Positions 42,971 through 52,827 are shown, counted from the stretch's first letter. The stretch: DNA of 64,000 nucleotides from Streptomyces formicae (GCF_022647665.1 NZ_CP071872.1:6138001-6202000); one strand, 5' to 3'. Translations and numbers: made by a program. Notes: generated by a model from the letters alone, not told the origin.

Positions 42971-44392
42971 TCAGGACTTCGCGCGGGACCGGGCGACCAG
43001 ACCCAGCGCCATGTCTGCCGCGAGGAACACCAGAAGGCTGATGCCCAGCATCGGCACGAACCAGCCGACGACCGCCGTCGCCGCGACCAGCGGCAGCAGC
43101 GCCGCCGGCGGCACCTTGCGCCAGGCGCCGCGCGGCATCGGCCGGCCGACGCCCAGCGCACGGTCCTTCGTCGGCCTGCGCAGCCACCACATGCGGTAAC
43201 CCCAGACGATCAGCAGGATCAGCGCCAGCATGAGCACGGCGAGGGCGAGCTGGTTCACCAGGCCGAAGAGGACGCCCATATGGGCATCGATGCCGAACCG
43301 GGTCAGCTTGGCGAGGAGCGGATAGTCGGCGAACCGCAACTCGTCCATCACCCTGCCGTCGGCGGGGTCGATCGCGACCGAGTCGAGGTGGACGGGGAAC
43401 AGGGTGTCGGTCTCCTTGACGACATATCCACTGCCATCGGCCGGCAGGATGACGGAGATCCGTCCATCGACGCCCTTGGCCGCGGCGGCCTCGACCGCCT
43501 TGTCGATACCGACGTCGGGGCCCTGGTGGCCGCCCTCGTGCCCGCCGCCGCCGTGGCCGTCGTGGTCTCCGCCGCCCCCGGCAGCGCCGTCGAGCGTGGC
43601 GGTGACGACCGGGGTGGCGCCGCCGAGCTGGTCCTGGACGGCGCCGATGTTCTCGCCCGCGTACTTCGACCAGGTCAGTCCGGTGGCGGAGAGCAGCACC
43701 AGGCCGGTGACGGCCCACAGGCCGACGGATCCGTGCCAGGACAGGGTGCGGCGGCGGCCGCTCGCGCTTCGCTCCGGCAGGACGAGGGCGCGCTTGGCGG
43801 CCCGTTTGCGGCCGATCCACAGCAACAGACCGCCGAGCGCCACGACCCACAGCCAGCTGGCGGCCAGTTCGCTGTAGTAGCGGCCGAGGTCGCCGAGGTG
43901 CAGATCGCGGTGGAGCTCGTCGAGCCAGGTGCGCAGCGGCAGGGCGCCGGAGCTGCCGTAGCTGGGCAGTTCCCCGCGCACCTGCGCGGTGTAGGGGTCG
44001 ACGAAGACGGCGAGGGACTTGCCCTCCTCGACCTCGGGACTGGTCATCAGCACGCGTGTGGTCGCCCCCTCCTCGGGCGACGGCCACACCGCGGTGACCG
44101 TGCCCTGCGGATGGGCCTCGCGGGCCGCGGAGACCTGGGCGTCGAGCGGGAGTATCCGCTCGCCGGCGTCGGTGGTCAGCTCATGGCTGTAGATGATCTT
44201 CTCTGCCTGGAAGGACAGCGCGTACAGCAGTCCGCTGGTGGCGGCGAGGAGAAGCAGCGGGGCGATGAGGACGCCCGCATAGAAGTGGATGCGCAGGACG
44301 AGCGGGCGCAGCGCGCTCCAGAGAGAGCGGGTCTCCGCCGCGGCCGGTGCCTCGGGAGTTTCAGTGCCCCGTACGGGGTCGTCAATGGCCAT
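42971..44392 (-). CDS. PepSY-domain integral membrane protein
   Basis: A 473-residue PepSY-TM protein. The opening RIHFYAGVLIAPLLLLAATSG (in parts) is the family signature, with further helices near SWLWVVALGGLLLWIG, VTGLVLLSATGLTWS, LALAVLMLALILLIVWG and two at the end. An external loop is rich in Gly and His (GGGGDHDGHGGGGHEGGH region), fit for metal binding. ATG at 44392 is chosen over GTG at 44419 because of an AGGA-like site and lack of one for the GTG. Downstream of a Met/His-rich membrane protein; the pair is probably concerned with copper or iron handling. Confidence 0.88.
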   Translation of the reverse strand: MAIDDPVRGTETPEAPAAAETRSLWSALRPLVLRIHFYAGVLIAPLLLLAATSGLLYALSFQAEKIIYSHELTTDAGERILPLDAQVSAAREAHPQGTVTAVWPSPEEGATTRVLMTSPEVEEGKSLAVFVDPYTAQVRGELPSYGSSGALPLRTWLDELHRDLHLGDLGRYYSELAASWLWVVALGGLLLWIGRKRAAKRALVLPERSASGRRRTLSWHGSVGLWAVTGLVLLSATGLTWSKYAGENIGAVQDQLGGATPVVTATLDGAAGGGGDHDGHGGGGHEGGHQGPDVGIDKAVEAAAAKGVDGRISVILPADGSGYVVKETDTLFPVHLDSVAIDPADGRVMDELRFADYPLLAKLTRFGIDAHMGVLFGLVNQLALAVLMLALILLIVWGYRMWWLRRPTKDRALGVGRPMPRGAWRKVPPAALLPLVAATAVVGWFVPMLGISLLVFLAADMALGLVARSRAKS

Positions 44393-44440
44393 GGTAATCC
44401 TAGGAGTTGGCGTTGACACAGGGGAATGCGGCCCCCGGTG

Positions 44441-45160
44441 TCAGACGAGCGCTCCAGGGGCCGTGGCACGGGTGAGCGGGCGGCCGGGCGGCCCGCGCCG
44501 CGAGAGGGCGTGTGCGAGGACGACGCCGTGGAGGCGGCGGGGCGTGCGGGGCCGCGGGCGTACGGCGTGCGGCGGTTCCGGCACGCGTACGACCGCGAGG
44601 AGCAGCCGGAGCGGCGAGAAGGCGAGGGTGCCGACCGTGCGGGCCAGCCGGAAGAAGGCGGCTTCGCCGCGTGCGAGCCAGAAGGCGCAGACGGCGGCGC
44701 CCACGAGATGGGCGAGGAGCATGCCGGTGGAACCGGCCACGTCGGCACCGAGACCGGCGAAGGTCCCGGCCGCCATGAGGTCCGCGGCCATGTGGTCCAT
44801 GCCCATGGGGTCCACGCCCATGGGCATCACTGTGGAGTGCATGTCCGTGGTGTGTGAGCCACCGGCGGAGTGCCCGGTCCGCCCCGCGCCCTGCGGTGCG
44901 CTGTGGCCGTCGGAGCCGGCGAACAGCAGATGCAGCGCGCCCTGGACGGTCACCAGCCCGGTGCCGATCGACAACGTCCCCCGGCGTCGCGCACCCGCCA
45001 GCCAGGCCGCACCTCCGCTCACCGCGAAGGCGAGGGCGAGCACGCTGCCGGGCAGATCATGCCCGGACAGGGACGAATGCCCCACTGCGGCCAATGCCAC
45101 GCACACCGCCGCGAACAGTGCGGCTCGAAGGGCGCGCATCGGCGACCGGGCATCCGTCAT
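44441..45160 (-). CDS. Integral membrane protein with Met/His-rich loop
   Basis: A 239-residue protein with about four to five hydrophobic helices (ALFAAVCVALAAVG, LALAFAVSGGAAWLAG, MLLAHLVGAAVCAFWLA and others). A loop around residues 90-130 is very rich in Met and His (HTTDMHSTVMPMGVDPMGMD region), the kind of sequence that binds Cu(I). The C-terminal 40 residues are Arg/Pro-rich and cytoplasmic. It ends 48 bp before the PepSY gene on the same strand, so they likely form one operon. Family not named with certainty. Confidence 0.8.
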   Translation of the reverse strand: MTDARSPMRALRAALFAAVCVALAAVGHSSLSGHDLPGSVLALAFAVSGGAAWLAGARRRGTLSIGTGLVTVQGALHLLFAGSDGHSAPQGAGRTGHSAGGSHTTDMHSTVMPMGVDPMGMDHMAADLMAAGTFAGLGADVAGSTGMLLAHLVGAAVCAFWLARGEAAFFRLARTVGTLAFSPLRLLLAVVRVPEPPHAVRPRPRTPRRLHGVVLAHALSRRGPPGRPLTRATAPGALV

Positions 45161-45307
45161 GTCCCGGCCATGGTGCCATCAGGACCACCGGAACCGGCAG
45201 ACGGGTGCACGACCCGGTTTCCCGGATTCCCGGATTCCCCTCGGAGCGGATTCCCCCCGGAGCGGAAAACGCCTGGCTGGTGGCCGCGGGCGGGCAGAGT
45301 GCGGAGC

Positions 45308-46321
45308 ATGAGACTTCTGATTCTGGGCGGGACGGAGTTCGTGGGGCGGGCGGTCGCGGTCGCGGCCTTGGCGCGCGGCTGGCAGGTCACGGTCTTTCAC
45401 CGCGGGCGGCACGAGGCGCCGGAGGGCGTGTCCGTGCTGCACGGCGACCGCACCGCGCCGGACGGGCTGAAGGCGCTCGCGGAGGCGGCCTGCGACTGGG
45501 ACGTCGTGGTCGACACCTGGTCGGCCGCGCCCTCCGCCGTCCTGAGGACGGCGGAGCTGCTCGCACCCCGCGCGCACCGCTACGGGTATGTGTCGAGCCG
45601 GTCCGTCTACGCCTGGCCCGCCGCCGCCGGTCTGGACGAGAACGGGCCGCTGGTCGAGGGCGCCGCGCCCGACGCCGAGGCCACCGACTACGCCCGCGAC
45701 AAGCGGGGCGGCGAGCTGGCCGCGATGGAGGCGTTCGGTGCGGACCGTTCGCTGCTGGTGCGGGCGGGGCTGATCATCGGCCCCTGGGAGAACGTGGGCC
45801 GGCTGCCCTGGTGGCTGAACCGGGTGGCACGCGGCGGCCCCGTGCCGGCCCCCGGACCGCGCGAGCTGCCGCTGCAGTACATCGACGTACGCGACCTGGC
45901 GGAGTGGATCCTCGACGCCTCGGAGGCGGGGCTGTCCGGACCGTACAACCTCGTCAGCCCGCAGGGACACGCGACCATGGGCGAGCTCCTCGACGCCTGT
46001 GTCCGGGTGACCGGCGCCGATGCGGAGCTGCGCCCGCTGGACGAGGGGACCGTCGCGGCGGCCGGGGTGGAGCCATGGACGGACCTGCCGATCTGGATCC
46101 CGCGCGGCGAGACGTACGACGCGCTGCACGGCGCGGACGTGTCGAAGGCGGTCGCCGCGGGCCTGCGGTGCCGCCCGGTCGCCGAGACCGTCGCCGACAC
46201 CTGGGCGTGGCTCGGCTCCCTGGACGGCGAGCCGCCGCTGCGCTCGGTCCGCAGCCACGTCGGCCTGTCCCCGGAGCAGGAGGCGGCGCTGCTGCCGGAC
46301 GTCCCGCGCGGTCCCGTGTAG
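45308..46321 (+). CDS. NAD-dependent epimerase/dehydratase family protein
   Basis: A 337-residue extended short-chain dehydrogenase-like protein. The Rossmann motif is at the start (RLLILGGTEFVGRAVAV), and the segments YGYVSSRSVYAWP and DYARDKRGGE occupy the catalytic positions, with YxxxK replaced by YARDK, a common variant of this subgroup. IDVRDLAEWIL is the usual later strand. ATG at 45308 is chosen because the family begins there; the longer upstream frame overlaps the divergent gene. Substrate unknown; nucleoside-diphosphate-sugar or isoflavone-reductase-like chemistry is possible. Confidence 0.9.
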   Translation: MRLLILGGTEFVGRAVAVAALARGWQVTVFHRGRHEAPEGVSVLHGDRTAPDGLKALAEAACDWDVVVDTWSAAPSAVLRTAELLAPRAHRYGYVSSRSVYAWPAAAGLDENGPLVEGAAPDAEATDYARDKRGGELAAMEAFGADRSLLVRAGLIIGPWENVGRLPWWLNRVARGGPVPAPGPRELPLQYIDVRDLAEWILDASEAGLSGPYNLVSPQGHATMGELLDACVRVTGADAELRPLDEGTVAAAGVEPWTDLPIWIPRGETYDALHGADVSKAVAAGLRCRPVAETVADTWAWLGSLDGEPPLRSVRSHVGLSPEQEAALLPDVPRGPV

Positions 46322-46476
46322 TCCCGTACGGGGCGGGCCCGCGCGGTCCCGCGCGTTGTCACGTGTTCCGTCCGGTTTGCGAATGGAGATTTCTACGAAT
46401 TCCAGGGGCGGTTGAACAAGCGGCATGCGGGGTCCGTATGGAACGACGCCTTCTCCCCTCCCGGGATTGGAGTTCC

Positions 46477-48051
46477 ATGGGACGCTCAACACGCAAACGC
46501 TCAACGCTGGCAAACCGGGCGATCGCCGCCTCGGCTGCTCTCATTCTGGGCGGGGGTGGGCTGGTAGGCGCCAATTACTACGCATCGGCGGGTGAGGGTT
46601 GGGGCTGGACCGGTCAACGTCCGGCCCAGACCACCAATGCCGGGCAGTCGATGTCGACCATCGACTGCCCGGACGTCGGCAATGAACTGCCGGAAGTACC
46701 CGAAGGAGTGCGCCGGCCGGTCGACCGTGAACTGGCCACGCTGGACACCCAGATCACCACCGCCTATCAGCGGTTCGCCGAGAACAAGGAGCGGATCGAG
46801 AGCGATCCCGCCTTCGGTGAGCAGCAGATTCTGGCGCCGCTGAGAAATGAGCGGCTGGTGATCATCCAGCGGATCGTCGCACTGATCGACCGGGAAGCCG
46901 ACCGACCGCAGGGCCTGGAGGCCATGGCCCCCTGCACTCTGCGGGCCGACGACGACCAGAACGGCGACGGTCAGAACGGCGACGGCCAGGACCAGGGACA
47001 GGACCAAGGCCAGGACCAGGGTCAGGACGGCGGACAGGACCAGGGCGGCGACCAGGGCCAGGACGGCGGTGATCAAGGCGGTGATCAAGGCGGTGACCAG
47101 GGCGGTGACCAGGGCGGTGACCAGGGCAACGGCGGTCAGGCCGGCAACGGTCCCGAGGCGTCCGACTTCGTCGACATCCAGTCCGTCGAGCCGAACGTCA
47201 GCACGCCCCGCAACCGCCGCGGCGCCTCCCGGGGCACCTTCACCACCGACTGCGGCGTCAACGCGAACGGCAAGTTCAACCCGGACAACGTCATCGTCGC
47301 CCCTGGTGTCAGCAACGGCGCACACCATATGCACGACTACGTCGGCAACCAGGCCAACGACGCTTTCGCGAGCGACGACGACCTCGCCAACGGCGAGACC
47401 ACCTGCCGTAATCAGGGCGACAAGTCGACTTACTACTGGCCGGTGCTGCGACTGCAGAACGGGCAGGACGAGAACGACGCGAACGCCGACGGCGGCGGCA
47501 ATGACCAGAACGTCGGAGAGATCCAGACCCCGGCCCAGGTCACACTGAATTTCGTGGGAAGTCCGGTCAGCAGGGTGACGGCCATGCCGCGTTTCCTTCG
47601 GATCATCACCGGTGACGCCAAGGCCTTCGTCAACGGGGACGCGAATGCCAATGCGTCCTGGAGCTGCACCGGATTCGAGGACCGGCAGCTGAAGGACAAG
47701 TACCCGATCTGCCCCGAGGGCAGTCAGGTGGTCCGCACCTTCAAGTTCCAGAGCTGCTGGGACGGTCAGAACACCGACAGTGCGAACCATCGCACCCATG
47801 TCGCCTTCGCGGACGAGAACGGCGGCTGCCAGAACGGCTTCCGGGCCATTCCACAGCTCGTGCAGCGCATCGTCTACGACGTACCGCCGCCGGCCTTCGG
47901 CGGGGACAACCCCAGCGTCTTCGCAGTCGACTCCTTCCCCGAGCAGTTGCACAAGCCGATCACTGACCACGGCGACTTCATCAACGTCTTCGACGAGAAC
48001 CTCATGAACAAGGTGGTGAGCTGCATCAACGGCGGCCGTCGCTGCCGCTGA
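46477..48051 (+). CDS. Secreted DUF1996 protein with Asp/Gln/Gly-repeat linker
   Basis: A 524-residue exported protein. After a basic N-terminus (MGRSTRKRSTLANR) and hydrophobic signal, residues about 60-155 form a helical domain with two cysteines, residues about 158-228 are a GDQGGDQGQDQ repeat linker, and the C-terminal half is DUF1996, with the diagnostic GAHHMHDYVGN and later VRTFKFQSCWDGQN and HRTHVAF. DUF1996 occurs in fungi and actinomycetes; the conserved His/Asp set suggests a hydrolase, unproven. GGATTGGAG precedes the ATG. A clear hairpin follows the stop. Confidence 0.92.
   Translation: MGRSTRKRSTLANRAIAASAALILGGGGLVGANYYASAGEGWGWTGQRPAQTTNAGQSMSTIDCPDVGNELPEVPEGVRRPVDRELATLDTQITTAYQRFAENKERIESDPAFGEQQILAPLRNERLVIIQRIVALIDREADRPQGLEAMAPCTLRADDDQNGDGQNGDGQDQGQDQGQDQGQDGGQDQGGDQGQDGGDQGGDQGGDQGGDQGGDQGNGGQAGNGPEASDFVDIQSVEPNVSTPRNRRGASRGTFTTDCGVNANGKFNPDNVIVAPGVSNGAHHMHDYVGNQANDAFASDDDLANGETTCRNQGDKSTYYWPVLRLQNGQDENDANADGGGNDQNVGEIQTPAQVTLNFVGSPVSRVTAMPRFLRIITGDAKAFVNGDANANASWSCTGFEDRQLKDKYPICPEGSQVVRTFKFQSCWDGQNTDSANHRTHVAFADENGGCQNGFRAIPQLVQRIVYDVPPPAFGGDNPSVFAVDSFPEQLHKPITDHGDFINVFDENLMNKVVSCINGGRRCR
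46948..47150. repeat. GGTGACCAGGGC-type repeat in DUF1996 gene
   Basis: In-frame 12- and 18-bp units encoding GDQG and QDQG repeats, about 200 bp in all. Variation in copy number would alter linker length only. Confidence 0.85.
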
Positions 48052-48077
48052 GCCACCGACCCCTCGCTGAACCCTCC

Positions 48078-48108
48078 CTGGTGGTGCGGGCCCTGCCCGC
48101 ACCACCAG
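48078..48108. terminator. Terminator after DUF1996 gene
   Basis: A perfect 13-bp stem (48078-48090 with 48096-48108) with a CCCTG loop, followed by TTCGTTTCCCC. It sits between convergent genes. Confidence 0.85.
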
Positions 48109-48140
48109 CTTCGTTTCCCCCTCCCCCACACCCCTCAGAC

Positions 48141-48172
48141 CTGCGGGGCCTGCGGGGCCTGCGGGGCCTGCG
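48141..48172. repeat. 9-bp CTGCGGGGC tandem repeat
   Basis: Three perfect copies and a partial copy end directly at the stop codon of the minus-strand lipoprotein gene. Confidence 0.8.
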
Positions 48173-48173
48173 C

Positions 48174-48647
48174 TCAGTGATGGCCGGAGTGCCCCTCCTC
48201 GCTCCCTCCACCACCACCGCTTCCGCTCCCCGAGTGCTGGTCGTGCGACGAGCCGGCCTCCACGGTCCCGCCGAGCCGGCCACGCAGCGCTGCGACCACC
48301 TTCTCGTCACCGACCGCGACCCACTTCCTGCCGACGAGGTAAGAGCCGCCGTAGTCGTTGGCCTCGTTGATCCATTCGCGCTGGCCGCGGTCGGTGGCAA
48401 AGGTGGCCAGCACGTACTTCCCGTCACCGGTCGTGCAGTTCGCCTGCCGGAGCTCTTCGGCGTCCGTCTGGATGTTCGGCTTGCACTCGGCCTTCGCTGC
48501 CAGCTGTTCCAGGGTCCCCGTCGCCGTCTCCGGCGCGTCGGGGGCCTCTTCGTCGTCCGCGCCGCAGCCGGTGAGGGCCGCCACGGCCGTCAGGGCCAGG
48601 GCGGCCAGGGCTATCGGGGTGGTGATTCGCCGTCGTTCCGTACGCAT
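48174..48647 (-). CDS. Small lipoprotein with His-rich tail
   Basis: A 157-residue lipoprotein: signal MRTERRRITTPIALAALAL, lipobox LTGC at about 25-28, then an acidic spacer and a compact domain with two cysteines (AECKPNIQTDAEELRQANC) that probably form a disulfide, and FATDRGQREWINEAND. The tail is Gly/Ser/His-rich (HDQHSGSG, EEGHSGHH), possibly metal-binding. Similar short lipoproteins are common in Streptomyces; function unknown. ATG at 48647 is the only start giving a signal. Confidence 0.85.
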   Translation of the reverse strand: MRTERRRITTPIALAALALTAVAALTGCGADDEEAPDAPETATGTLEQLAAKAECKPNIQTDAEELRQANCTTGDGKYVLATFATDRGQREWINEANDYGGSYLVGRKWVAVGDEKVVAALRGRLGGTVEAGSSHDQHSGSGSGGGGGSEEGHSGHH

Positions 48648-48760
48648 CTCGCCATCGTGCCCGCTCGGCACACCGGTGCGCTGGCGAACGCGGAGTAACG
48701 TGCGCACCTCACCCACCTGCTGTCTCCCGAGCACCACAGAAGCACCACCGAGGAGTGGCG

Positions 48761-51700
48761 ATGACGAGGCTGTCGAGACGTTCACTGCTGGGGAGTGCGG
48801 GGGCCATGGGGGTGACGGCGGCGTTCGCGTCGCCCGCCTCGGGGGCCTCGACCAGCGCGGGCGTGCCCGCAGGCGGCGACACGGACACGGCAGCGGATAC
48901 GGCGGCGGACGCAGCAAGGGACACGGACGCCGCACGCGCCGCGCTCCTGCGACTGCTCCTCCCCCACCACGCCGCCCAGTTCCGCCTCACCGTGGTCCCG
49001 GCCGAGACCGGACGCCCCGACCGCTTCCGCGTCTTCGGCACCACCGGCCGTATCGAGGTCGAGGGCACCACCCCGGCCGTCCTGCTCACCGGCGTCCACT
49101 GGTACCTCAAATACGTGTGCCGGGCCCATGTCTCCTGGTCCGGCAGCCAGCTGGAGCTCCCCCAGCAGTTGCCCGCCCCCGCCCGCACCCTGGAACGCGA
49201 AGCCACCGTCCCGCACCGGTTCGCCTTCAACGACACCCACGACGGCTACACCGCCCCGTACGCCGACTGGCCCCGCTGGGAGCGGATGATCGACGTCCTC
49301 GCTCTCCACGGCTGCAACGAGGTGCTGGTGACGGTGGGCCAGGAGGCCGTCTACCACCGGCTGCTGCTCGACTTCGGCTACTCCGACACCGAGGCCCGCG
49401 GCTGGCTGCCCGCCCCCTCCCACCAGCCCTGGTGGCTGCTGCAGAACCTGAGCGGGTACGGCGGCCCGATGAGCCCCGCCCTCATCGCCAGGCGCACCGA
49501 GCTCGGCCGCCGCATCGCCGGCCGGCTGCGCGAGCTCGGCATGTCCCCCGTCGTGCCGGGCTACTTCGGGACCGTCCCCGACGGCTTCGCCGCCCGCAAC
49601 CCCGGAGCCCGCACCGTCCCCCAGGGCACGTGGCAGGCGCTGCGCCGCCCCGACTGGCTCGACCCGCGCGGCGACGCCTTCGCCCGGGTCGCGGCCTCCT
49701 TCTACCGCCACCAGCGGGAACTCTTCGGCGATATCGGCCACTTCAAGATGGACCTGCTGCACGAGGGCGGCACGGCGGGCGACGTGCCCGTGCCGGAGGC
49801 GGCGCGCGCCGTCGAGCGTGCCCTGCGGACCGCACGCCCCGGGGCGCTGTGGATGATCCTCGGCTGGCAGGCGAACCCCCGCCGCGAGCTGCTCGACGCG
49901 CTCGACCGGCAGCACGTCCTCATCGTGGACGGCCTCTCCGACACCGACGGCGTGGAGGACCGGGAGCGGGACTGGGGCGGGGCGCCGTACGCCTTCGGCA
50001 CCATCCCCAACTTCGGCGGCCGGACCACGCTCGGTGCCAGGACCCACACCTGGACGGAACGGTTCACTGCCTGGCGCGACAAGCCGGGCTCCGCGCTCGT
50101 GGGCACCGCCTACATGCCGGAGGCCGCCGAGCGTGATCCGGCGGCGCTGGAGCTCTTCTCGGAGCTGGCCTGGCGGGCGGAGCCGGTCGACCGCGAGGCG
50201 TGGTTCGCCTCGTACGCCGAGCTGCGCTACGGCGGCCCGGACGACGCGGCGCGCAGGGCGTTCGCCCGGCTGCGGGACTCGGTCTACCGGATCAGCGCCG
50301 CCGACGGCCGCCCGCACCGTTCGATGTTCGCCGTCCGGCCGTCGCTCGGCGCCCCGGCCGGCGCCCCCTACTCGCCCCGTGCCCTCTCGTACCACCCGGG
50401 CCTTCTCGACCAGGCGTTCACGGCGCTGCTGGGAGTGGCGCCCGAGCTGCGCGGCTCGGACGCGTACCGCCACGACCTCGCCGACGTCGGCCGGCAGGTG
50501 CTCGCCAACCGCTCCTGGCAGCTGCTGCCGCACCTCCACTCCGCCCATGGGCGCGGCGACCTGGCGGCGCTGCGCACCCTGTCCCGGCTGTGGCTGAGGC
50601 TGATGCGGCTGAGCGAGGAGACGGCCGGCTCCCACCGGGCGTTCCTGCTCGGGCCCTGGCTGGAGGACGCCCGCCGCGCGACCGGGTCCGAGGCCGAGCG
50701 CGAGCAGCTGGAGCGCACCGCCCGTACACTCCTCACCACCTGGGCGGACCGCGCCACGGCGGACGGCGGGGGGCTCGCCAACTACGCCTGCCGCGACTGG
50801 CAGGGGCTGATCGGGGACGTCCATCTGCCGCAGTGGCAGGCGTTCCTCGACGAGCTGGAGGACGCGCTGGCGCAGGACCGCCCGCCGAAGAGCTTCGACT
50901 GGTACGCGACGGAGGAGCCGTGGACCCGGGAGCGGGGCGCGTATCCGCTGCGCCCCGCGCACGATCCGTACCGGACGGCGCTCCGGGTGCACGAGGCGCT
51001 GGCCGGGGCGCCGTACCAGGGCTCGGTCGCCGTCAGGGCCGAGCCCGCGGTGCTCGCGCCGGGCGGTACGTCCCGGGTCACCGCGGTCTTCCGCAACGTG
51101 AACGGGTTCCGTCCGACCGGGCCGGTCGTCCTCACCGTCACCGGCCTCGGCGAGCAGCCGGCGCGCACCCTGGCGCCCGTCGCGGCCGCCGGCTCCGCGG
51201 CGGCGGACGCGTGGACGGTCCGGGCGCCGGGTCCGCTCGCCTCGCCGCTGGAGCCGCTCCCGTACGAACTGAGCGCCGTCTACGGCCCGCGGGGCGAGGA
51301 GCCGGTGACCGCGGTCCAGCGCGGCGGTCTCCACGTGGCCGGGCCGCTCGGGCCCGAGTGGCGTACGTACACGAGCAACGCGGCCGTGTTCGGGCAGCTC
51401 GGCGGGCGCTTCGCGATCAACGGCTCGGGCCGGGACCTGTGGCGGTCGACGGCCCAGTTCGGCGCGGTCCACCGGCCGGGCGCGCTCGCGGACGGCGGCA
51501 GCCTCACGGTCCGGGTGGACGCCCAGACCGCGACCGGCCCCTGGGCGCGGGCGGGGATCGTCGTGCGCAACAGCCTGACGGCACCGCACGCGCCCGGTTT
51601 CCTCAACCTCGCGGTCACTCCGTCGAACGGCGTGGTGCTGTCGTACGACACGGACGGCGACGGCACCCTCGACGGGAGCCGGCGCACCGCGGGCGTGCGG

Positions 51701-51916
51701 GCTCCGGTGCTGCTGCGGCTGAGCCGCTCCGGCGCCTCCTTCACCGGGGAGTTCTCCACCGACGGCGGGGCCACGTGGCGGGCGGTCGCCACCGTCACGG
51801 TGCCGGGCGCGGCGGCGGTGCAGGACGCGGGGCTGTTCATGACGGCGGCGCACGGCGGGAGCGGGGCGCGGGGCACGGCCGAGTTCAGCGCTCTGGACGG
51901 CTGGCCCCCGGCCTGA
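48761..51916 (+). CDS. Secreted alpha-N-acetylglucosaminidase (NAGLU, GH89-like)
   Basis: A 1051-residue exported glycosidase. A Tat signal (RLSRRSLLGSAGAMG) is followed by the NAGLU N-terminal domain (about 60-140), the TIM barrel with RFAFNDTHDGYTAPYADWPRWERMID in parts, CNEVLVTVGQEAVYHR and LLHEGGTAGDVPVPEA, and the helical C-terminal domain to about 740. Two further beta domains follow: an NPCBM/CARDB-type module and a final jelly-roll-like module (residues about 860-1051) with DGDGTLDG, likely carbohydrate binding. GH89 enzymes remove alpha-linked GlcNAc, for example from host or fungal glycans. ATG at 48761 follows GAGG at a good distance; GTG at 48755 is possible. Confidence 0.93.
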   Translation: MTRLSRRSLLGSAGAMGVTAAFASPASGASTSAGVPAGGDTDTAADTAADAARDTDAARAALLRLLLPHHAAQFRLTVVPAETGRPDRFRVFGTTGRIEVEGTTPAVLLTGVHWYLKYVCRAHVSWSGSQLELPQQLPAPARTLEREATVPHRFAFNDTHDGYTAPYADWPRWERMIDVLALHGCNEVLVTVGQEAVYHRLLLDFGYSDTEARGWLPAPSHQPWWLLQNLSGYGGPMSPALIARRTELGRRIAGRLRELGMSPVVPGYFGTVPDGFAARNPGARTVPQGTWQALRRPDWLDPRGDAFARVAASFYRHQRELFGDIGHFKMDLLHEGGTAGDVPVPEAARAVERALRTARPGALWMILGWQANPRRELLDALDRQHVLIVDGLSDTDGVEDRERDWGGAPYAFGTIPNFGGRTTLGARTHTWTERFTAWRDKPGSALVGTAYMPEAAERDPAALELFSELAWRAEPVDREAWFASYAELRYGGPDDAARRAFARLRDSVYRISAADGRPHRSMFAVRPSLGAPAGAPYSPRALSYHPGLLDQAFTALLGVAPELRGSDAYRHDLADVGRQVLANRSWQLLPHLHSAHGRGDLAALRTLSRLWLRLMRLSEETAGSHRAFLLGPWLEDARRATGSEAEREQLERTARTLLTTWADRATADGGGLANYACRDWQGLIGDVHLPQWQAFLDELEDALAQDRPPKSFDWYATEEPWTRERGAYPLRPAHDPYRTALRVHEALAGAPYQGSVAVRAEPAVLAPGGTSRVTAVFRNVNGFRPTGPVVLTVTGLGEQPARTLAPVAAAGSAAADAWTVRAPGPLASPLEPLPYELSAVYGPRGEEPVTAVQRGGLHVAGPLGPEWRTYTSNAAVFGQLGGRFAINGSGRDLWRSTAQFGAVHRPGALADGGSLTVRVDAQTATGPWARAGIVVRNSLTAPHAPGFLNLAVTPSNGVVLSYDTDGDGTLDGSRRTAGVRAPVLLRLSRSGASFTGEFSTDGGATWRAVATVTVPGAAAVQDAGLFMTAAHGGSGARGTAEFSALDGWPPA

Positions 51917-52026
51917 CCGGCGGCCCGGGCACCGGTCCCGTCGCCGGTGGATCCGCGCGCGCCGTCCCTCGCCGTCCCCGCCCGGCGCGGTAGAAACGGG
52001 AGAAACCGACCGCCGGAGCCGCTCTC

Positions 52027-52827
52027 ATGACCGCGATCCCCGCCACGACCGTCGCAAACCTCCGTGATCTCGGCGCCACCCCGCTGCCCGGCGGACAGGT
52101 CGTGCGGTCCGGGGTCGCGCTGCGCTCCGGGCAGCTCGCCCGGCTGGACCCGGCCGCCGATCCGGCCGTGGCGGCGCTGGGGATCCGCACGGTCGTCGAC
52201 TTCCGTACGGAGCAGGAGCGGCGGGCGAGGCCCGACCAGCTTCCGCCGGGCGTGCGGGTGCTGGCCGCCGACGTGCTCGCGGACTTCCTCACCTCCGGCA
52301 CGCTGCCCGCGGCCGCGCGGCTGCGCGAGGTGCTGGGCGATCCGGCGTCGGCCGAGCGGGAGCTGGGCGGCGGGCGGGCGCACGCGATGTTCGCCGACAC
52401 GTACCGGGCCTTCGTGTCCACGGAGTCGGCCCGCCACGGGTACGGGGCCTTCCTCAGGGAGCTCGCCGACCCCGGCTCGGGTCCCGTGATCTTCCACTGC
52501 ACGGCGGGCAAGGACCGCACCGGCTGGGCCGCGACCGTCCTGCTGAGTGTGCTCGGGGCGGACGAGGCGACGATCACGGCGGAGTACCTGTCGGTCAACG
52601 CGGCGGTACGCCAGGCGTTCGCGCCGCTCGTGGAGGGGTTCACGGCGCAGGGCGGCGACCCGGAGATCGCGCTGGCGGTCGTCGGCGTGACACCGGACTA
52701 CCTGGCGGCGGCGTACGACGAGGTGACCAGGCGCCACGGGTCGATGGAGAGGTACGTACGGGAGTGGCTGGGGGTGCCGGACGAGGCGGTGGAGCGCCTC
52801 AGGGAGCGGCTCGTCACGGCCCCTTGA
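52027..52827 (+). CDS. Tyrosine phosphatase (Y_phosphatase3 family)
   Basis: A 266-residue protein phosphatase of the bacterial dual-specificity type. The N-terminus (NLRDLGATPLPGGQVVRSGVALRS in parts) and VVDFRTEQER are typical; the active-site loop is HCTAGKDRTGW with Cys 158, Asp 163 and Arg 164. It is similar to mycobacterial PtpB-like enzymes. No signal peptide, so it is cytoplasmic or leaderless-secreted. CGGAG precedes the ATG. It is co-directional with the following gene at a gap of 62 bp. Confidence 0.93.
   Translation: MTAIPATTVANLRDLGATPLPGGQVVRSGVALRSGQLARLDPAADPAVAALGIRTVVDFRTEQERRARPDQLPPGVRVLAADVLADFLTSGTLPAAARLREVLGDPASAERELGGGRAHAMFADTYRAFVSTESARHGYGAFLRELADPGSGPVIFHCTAGKDRTGWAATVLLSVLGADEATITAEYLSVNAAVRQAFAPLVEGFTAQGGDPEIALAVVGVTPDYLAAAYDEVTRRHGSMERYVREWLGVPDEAVERLRERLVTAP

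Noticed and set aside
48782..51853. A 1023-residue minus-strand open frame
   Set aside because: Fully antisense to the glucosaminidase gene; composition is that of a shadow frame with no recognisable domain.
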